Part shown: positions 61,031 through 64,000 of the stretch, piece by piece
Numbering within the stretch: the first letter of the stretch is position 1
Layout of the letters: every line of letters starts with the position of its first letter
Assembly (NCBI RefSeq): GCF_030463565.1
Contig: NC_134643.1
Span: 75,575,721 to 75,639,720, forward strand
Source: Pelecanus crispus
Taxonomy: Eukaryota; Chordata; Aves; Pelecaniformes; Pelecanidae
Length of the DNA: 64,000 bases
Direction of reading: 5' to 3'
Translations under genes and position numbers: made by a program
Notes under the pieces: generated by a model
Databases searched by the model: none
What the model saw: only the letters and a program-made list of their open reading frames with translations
What the model was told of the DNA's origin: nothing

Positions 61031-61439
61031 GCAAGCATAGAAACCTCTCTAGTAAATTGTATAAAGGATAGGAGAGAAGTAGGATGGGGTTTGTAGAGGT
61101 ATGTAGGTGTTTAGAGACATGGGCTCCTAGTCAGATTTTCAGATGTATATAGGTATCTTAATATTGGAAGCATATTTAAAGATCTCTTACAGCAAGATAA
61201 ACTCCATGTTTTTGGCACTTTAATATCTTTATAAATCTGGCTCGTGCTTTATATCCGTGACATATGGGGCGGGGAGGGGGAAGTAGAGGGAGAGGGGGGA
61301 TAGGGGTGTAAGGGCCTGGTAACAGCTGCACTTTTCCGATCTTCCCTCTCTAAAGCAAGGATGGAGATGGGGTTGAGAAGAGAGTAGGAGAGAAAGCAAA
61401 AAAACCTTTGTACATCTGAAGAGCTCTTTTACAAGAGCG

Positions 61440-61450
61440 GGGGGGGGGGG
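61440..61450 (+). repeat. G11 homopolymer
   Basis: A short G run; with the G-rich stretch at 61266-61312 it makes a locally G-rich segment. Confidence 0.85.
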
Positions 61451-62269
61451 TTGCAGACTCTTAAACCCAGCATACAGCGGTATGCTCGGTCCGTGTTGCG
61501 AGTAGATTAGTGGAACCAGAAGTATGCTGTTGGTTAAAGATGTTCCCCTAGCATGAGTTTTATATTTTTGAGACTTTATTTTATGGTTGACATTTTTAAA
61601 GCTTAAGATCTGATACACCTGTGTGAGCCATTTAAAAGAGAGAAAAACTAAACAGAAGGATCTCTGCTTTGTTTGTGAATGAAGGGACAGGTGGTTAGAT
61701 ACAAGTTATAGTAATAGGGAAAGTACCCTTTCTAGGGAGTTGTGTCTTTTCAGTATGCCTTAGTTATCCAGGGCAGAGGTTGGAAAGGGGGCTGGTTTTA
61801 GCTTTTCGTCATTATCTTGATAGTGCGTTTGATGAATGCAGTATGCCTCATTTTCATTGTAGTGAGGAATTATCATCAGAGCTACTGCATAACAGAGGAA
61901 ACTGGAAATTGGAGCTTGGGCCTTGCTGTCCGGATTTGGCCCTGATGTGCTGTGAGAGGGTGGGTTAGAGCTCTGATTTTCACTTGGGTGCCAGTACTGG
62001 GCAGTTCTGTGGGTAAACAAGAACCAAACTGGCGCCTGTAACGATTCATCTGTGAAGTGGGTGTTGCCATTAGTATTTCATGATGAAGGTATGTGAGATT
62101 CCTTTAAAATAGTTTTTCTGAGTAAAAAGTGCTCAGTAATTGTAAATCACCATGGCATTACCTGGCAAGGGGTGAGTTTCCTCCTTGTGTGAAGGACAGA
62201 GAAGGGGATCCAGTGAAAGTGGACAGTGTAGTGAAAAGGATTCAGTGACATTCTCCTGCTAGATGCTGG

Positions 62270-62341
62270 TTTTTGGTTTCGGTTTTTTTGGTTGGGTTTT
62301 GGTTTTGGGTTGGTTATTTCGGGGGTCCCTCCCCCCCCCCC
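62270..62341 (+). repeat. (GGTTTT)n-like low-complexity stretch ending in a C tract
   Basis: Irregular GGTTTT/GGTTTC units run into GGGGGTCCCTCCCCCCCCCC. Low-complexity sequence with no coding signal. Confidence 0.8.
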
Positions 62342-62659
62342 ATTATCACTGCCTGGAAAAGAAAGATGAATAGATTTTTACAGAAGTATAGTCAATAGGG
62401 TTTTTTTTTAAAAAAAAAAAATTATTCTTAGGATCTCTTGCAGGACTGTATGAAGAAACTTAGTTTTGCAGTTTCAAAATACAGTAGCTGAATAGAGTAC
62501 TTAATTTTTGCCCTTGCTTATATGTCAGTATGTGCAAAACCATCAGGTAAATTAACAATACAAGCAAGTAATACAAACAGTGATCACCAATAAAATGTTT
62601 TCTTTAAAAAAAGAAAATCAGAGCTTGCAGAGCTTTTTATAAAGGCAGTTAAACATTCT

Positions 62660-62740
62660 TATCGCTTATGTAGAAATAGAAAAACTGGGAGCCAGAAAGA
62701 TTCAATAAATTACATGGGGTCACACGGGAAGTTGCTGTCT
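62660..62740 (+). mobile_element. MIR/L2-like repeat fragment
   Basis: GAAATAGAAAAACTGGGAGC, then CAGAAAGATTCAATAAATTA and GGGGTCACACGGGAAGT match the 3' GAGGAAACTGAGGC...AGGGTCACACAGGAAGT order of MIR/L2 tails. Confidence 0.45.
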
Positions 62741-64000
62741 TCCGAATTCTTAATGTTGTGTCCTGGTTTTGTAGTCCATACAGAGGCGGAAAGGGTATTC
62801 AGCAGTAAACTACCTGGTCATCGTTTCAATGTTTGTGCTTCTTTGGCAGTGATCAACACCAAAGGATGTTGCTATACTGCACAGTTAAACTTCTGTGATT
62901 TATTTCAGTCAGTCAACCAATCCTCTATCCTAGGTGTCATTCAAACAACTGTAGAGCTTGCCAGATGAGTACTTACCCAAATCAAAGCTATTTATTACCG
63001 TTTTGGAATTAAAAATGGGACAGTGGACCTCTCTTGTTGCGTTTTGTATCCAGTTCGGGCTGGTAACCTCGAAAACATAGCTGATCATCAGCCTATGATA
63101 CGGAGGTGTTTGTTAATGCCTGATACAAACGGATTTGTTACTTTTCTCAATGTCCTAGTTCAATGTGACTATAATTATTCCTAATGAATTACTTTGGTTG
63201 CAGTAGGTAGCCCATAGAGTGGCTGGGCATCCTCTTCCCATGGAGAAGTATTCTTTCCGGTATCATCTTCAGATAGATCAAAAGGCTTTCTGGGAGATCT
63301 GCTTCCTGTTGCCCATCAACTATCTTTTTATAGGGATTCATGCTTGAATTGTTCTCAGTGCCAAATCTGTGTACTTAGAAAAAACAAAGAAGTGGTGTAT
63401 GTGTGGGGAGTGTAGACTAAAAAATAGAAGTGGGAAGTAAGGAAGTTTGCTTGTTCAGTTTTGTTTAACAGATAAGTTAATTTTCTAAGGTGCTCAGCAC
63501 CTACACCTCTTTACACCTGAAGGAATCTGAAGGTCCTCTTTCCCTTCAGGGCCAGTGGTGCCTTTTGAATGCCTCGTTCTCCACGCAGTGGTCATTTTCC
63601 TCATAATACTTGTGACATACGTTTTAGATCTGAACATCTGGATTCAGATTCACTTATAATATAATTAGGTGTATCCCCAGCGGGGAGAAGGTTTTTGATG
63701 GAAGAAGTCTTTTCAAGAAAGCTATTATACCACTTGTTATGGCAATAGCAGCCAGGTTTACTTTACTGTAATGTATATTTATTTTTTTCAGAAGACTATA
63801 GCTCTCATCTGAAGTTGGACCTCCATGGCAATATGTGCCTTCGACTGCTAAATTGTTTTAATACATCTCAGTAAAAACAGTTCTAGGCAAGAGCATTTTA
63901 ATGGTGATTTTTTTTTAAGTGTGTTTGAAGGCAGTGTGTGGACAGTGTGATGTAGGGGAAGAGCCAAATGTTTATTTTAAGATGTGTTTGAATGAATCTG

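Larger units (their letters stand above)
36610..64000 (+). other. SOX5: SOX5 intron following the first coding exon (5' part, runs off the window)
   Basis: The intron starts with GTGAGT. No sequence resembling the next SOX5 coding exon (beginning with the Met-Ser-Ser-Lys-Arg-Pro codons) was seen up to the right edge, so this intron exceeds 27 kb. Large introns are typical of SOX5, which spans hundreds of kilobases in vertebrates. The contents are listed separately: a secondary CpG island, a solo LTR, MIR-like relics and candidate regulatory blocks. Confidence 0.8.
47500..64000. other. SOX5 intron, right part of the window
   Basis: Contains a possible CR1 end (54.25 kb), ancient repeat pieces (52.85, 57.77 kb), MIR-like relics (56.9, 60.9, 62.7 kb), a candidate enhancer (60.2-60.5 kb) and simple repeats. 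No exon resembling SOX5 or another gene was recognised. Confidence 0.5.

Noticed and set aside
62759..62771. TGTCCTGGTTTTG identical to the LTR 5' end
   Set aside because: Only 13 bases match; the following sequence is unrelated to the LTR and no 3' end is present nearby, so chance is likely.
1..64000. tRNA, rRNA, CRISPR arrays, phage or bacterial operons
   Set aside because: None of the required signatures (cloverleaf with A/B boxes, regularly spaced repeats, closely packed long ORFs with ribosome binding sites) was seen; the sequence is vertebrate.

Overview
This window is non-coding-dominated vertebrate chromosomal DNA, most probably from a bird of the Neoaves. Interspersed stop codons, long AT-rich stretches, GT/AG splice signals and CpG islands exclude a prokaryote. 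Two solitary LTRs of the bird ERV type that begins TGTCCTGGTTT and ends CCAC(G/A)ACA, a CR1 LINE fragment, and heavily decayed MIR/L2/CR1-type amniote repeats point to an avian or at least sauropsid genome.

The one gene I recognise is SOX5 (SoxD family HMG-box transcription factor), on the + strand. Its first coding exon ends at 36609. It encodes the N-terminus MLTDPDLPQEFE plus two bases of an Arg codon and is followed by a consensus GTGAGT donor. The exon sits in a CpG island spanning about 35.1-37.3 kb. The rest of SOX5, including the coiled coils and HMG box, lies beyond the right edge, so everything from 36610 to 64000 is the 5' part of an intron. A second, smaller CpG island at about 42.3-42.87 kb carries two good splice donors and could be an internal alternative promoter. 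A CpG-enriched patch at 34.3-34.65 kb, upstream of the main island, also ends near a consensus donor.

Layout: 1-34.3 kb is upstream intergenic DNA, or introns of longer SOX5 transcripts, with a CR1 3' fragment (0.6 kb), a solo LTR with a perfect 5-bp target duplication (4.8 kb), a probable hAT transposon end (18.4 kb), an isolated GC-rich block (21.65-22.08 kb) and a 1-kb ancient CR1 relic (25.4-26.4 kb). 34.3-37.3 kb is the promoter and first-coding-exon region. 37.3-64 kb is intron, containing the 42.3-kb island, a second solo LTR on the opposite strand (47.0-47.5 kb), MIR-like relics and stretches that read like conserved non-coding regulatory DNA (41.0-41.4 and 60.2-60.5 kb).

No tRNA, rRNA, CRISPR array, intact transposase or complete protein-coding gene was found. 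The open reading frames other than the SOX5 exon are short chance frames or GC-driven frames in CpG islands. I did not find evidence of a new multi-gene system. The most useful leads are alternative SOX5 promoters, candidate enhancers, and the inverted pair of LTRs flanking the promoter.
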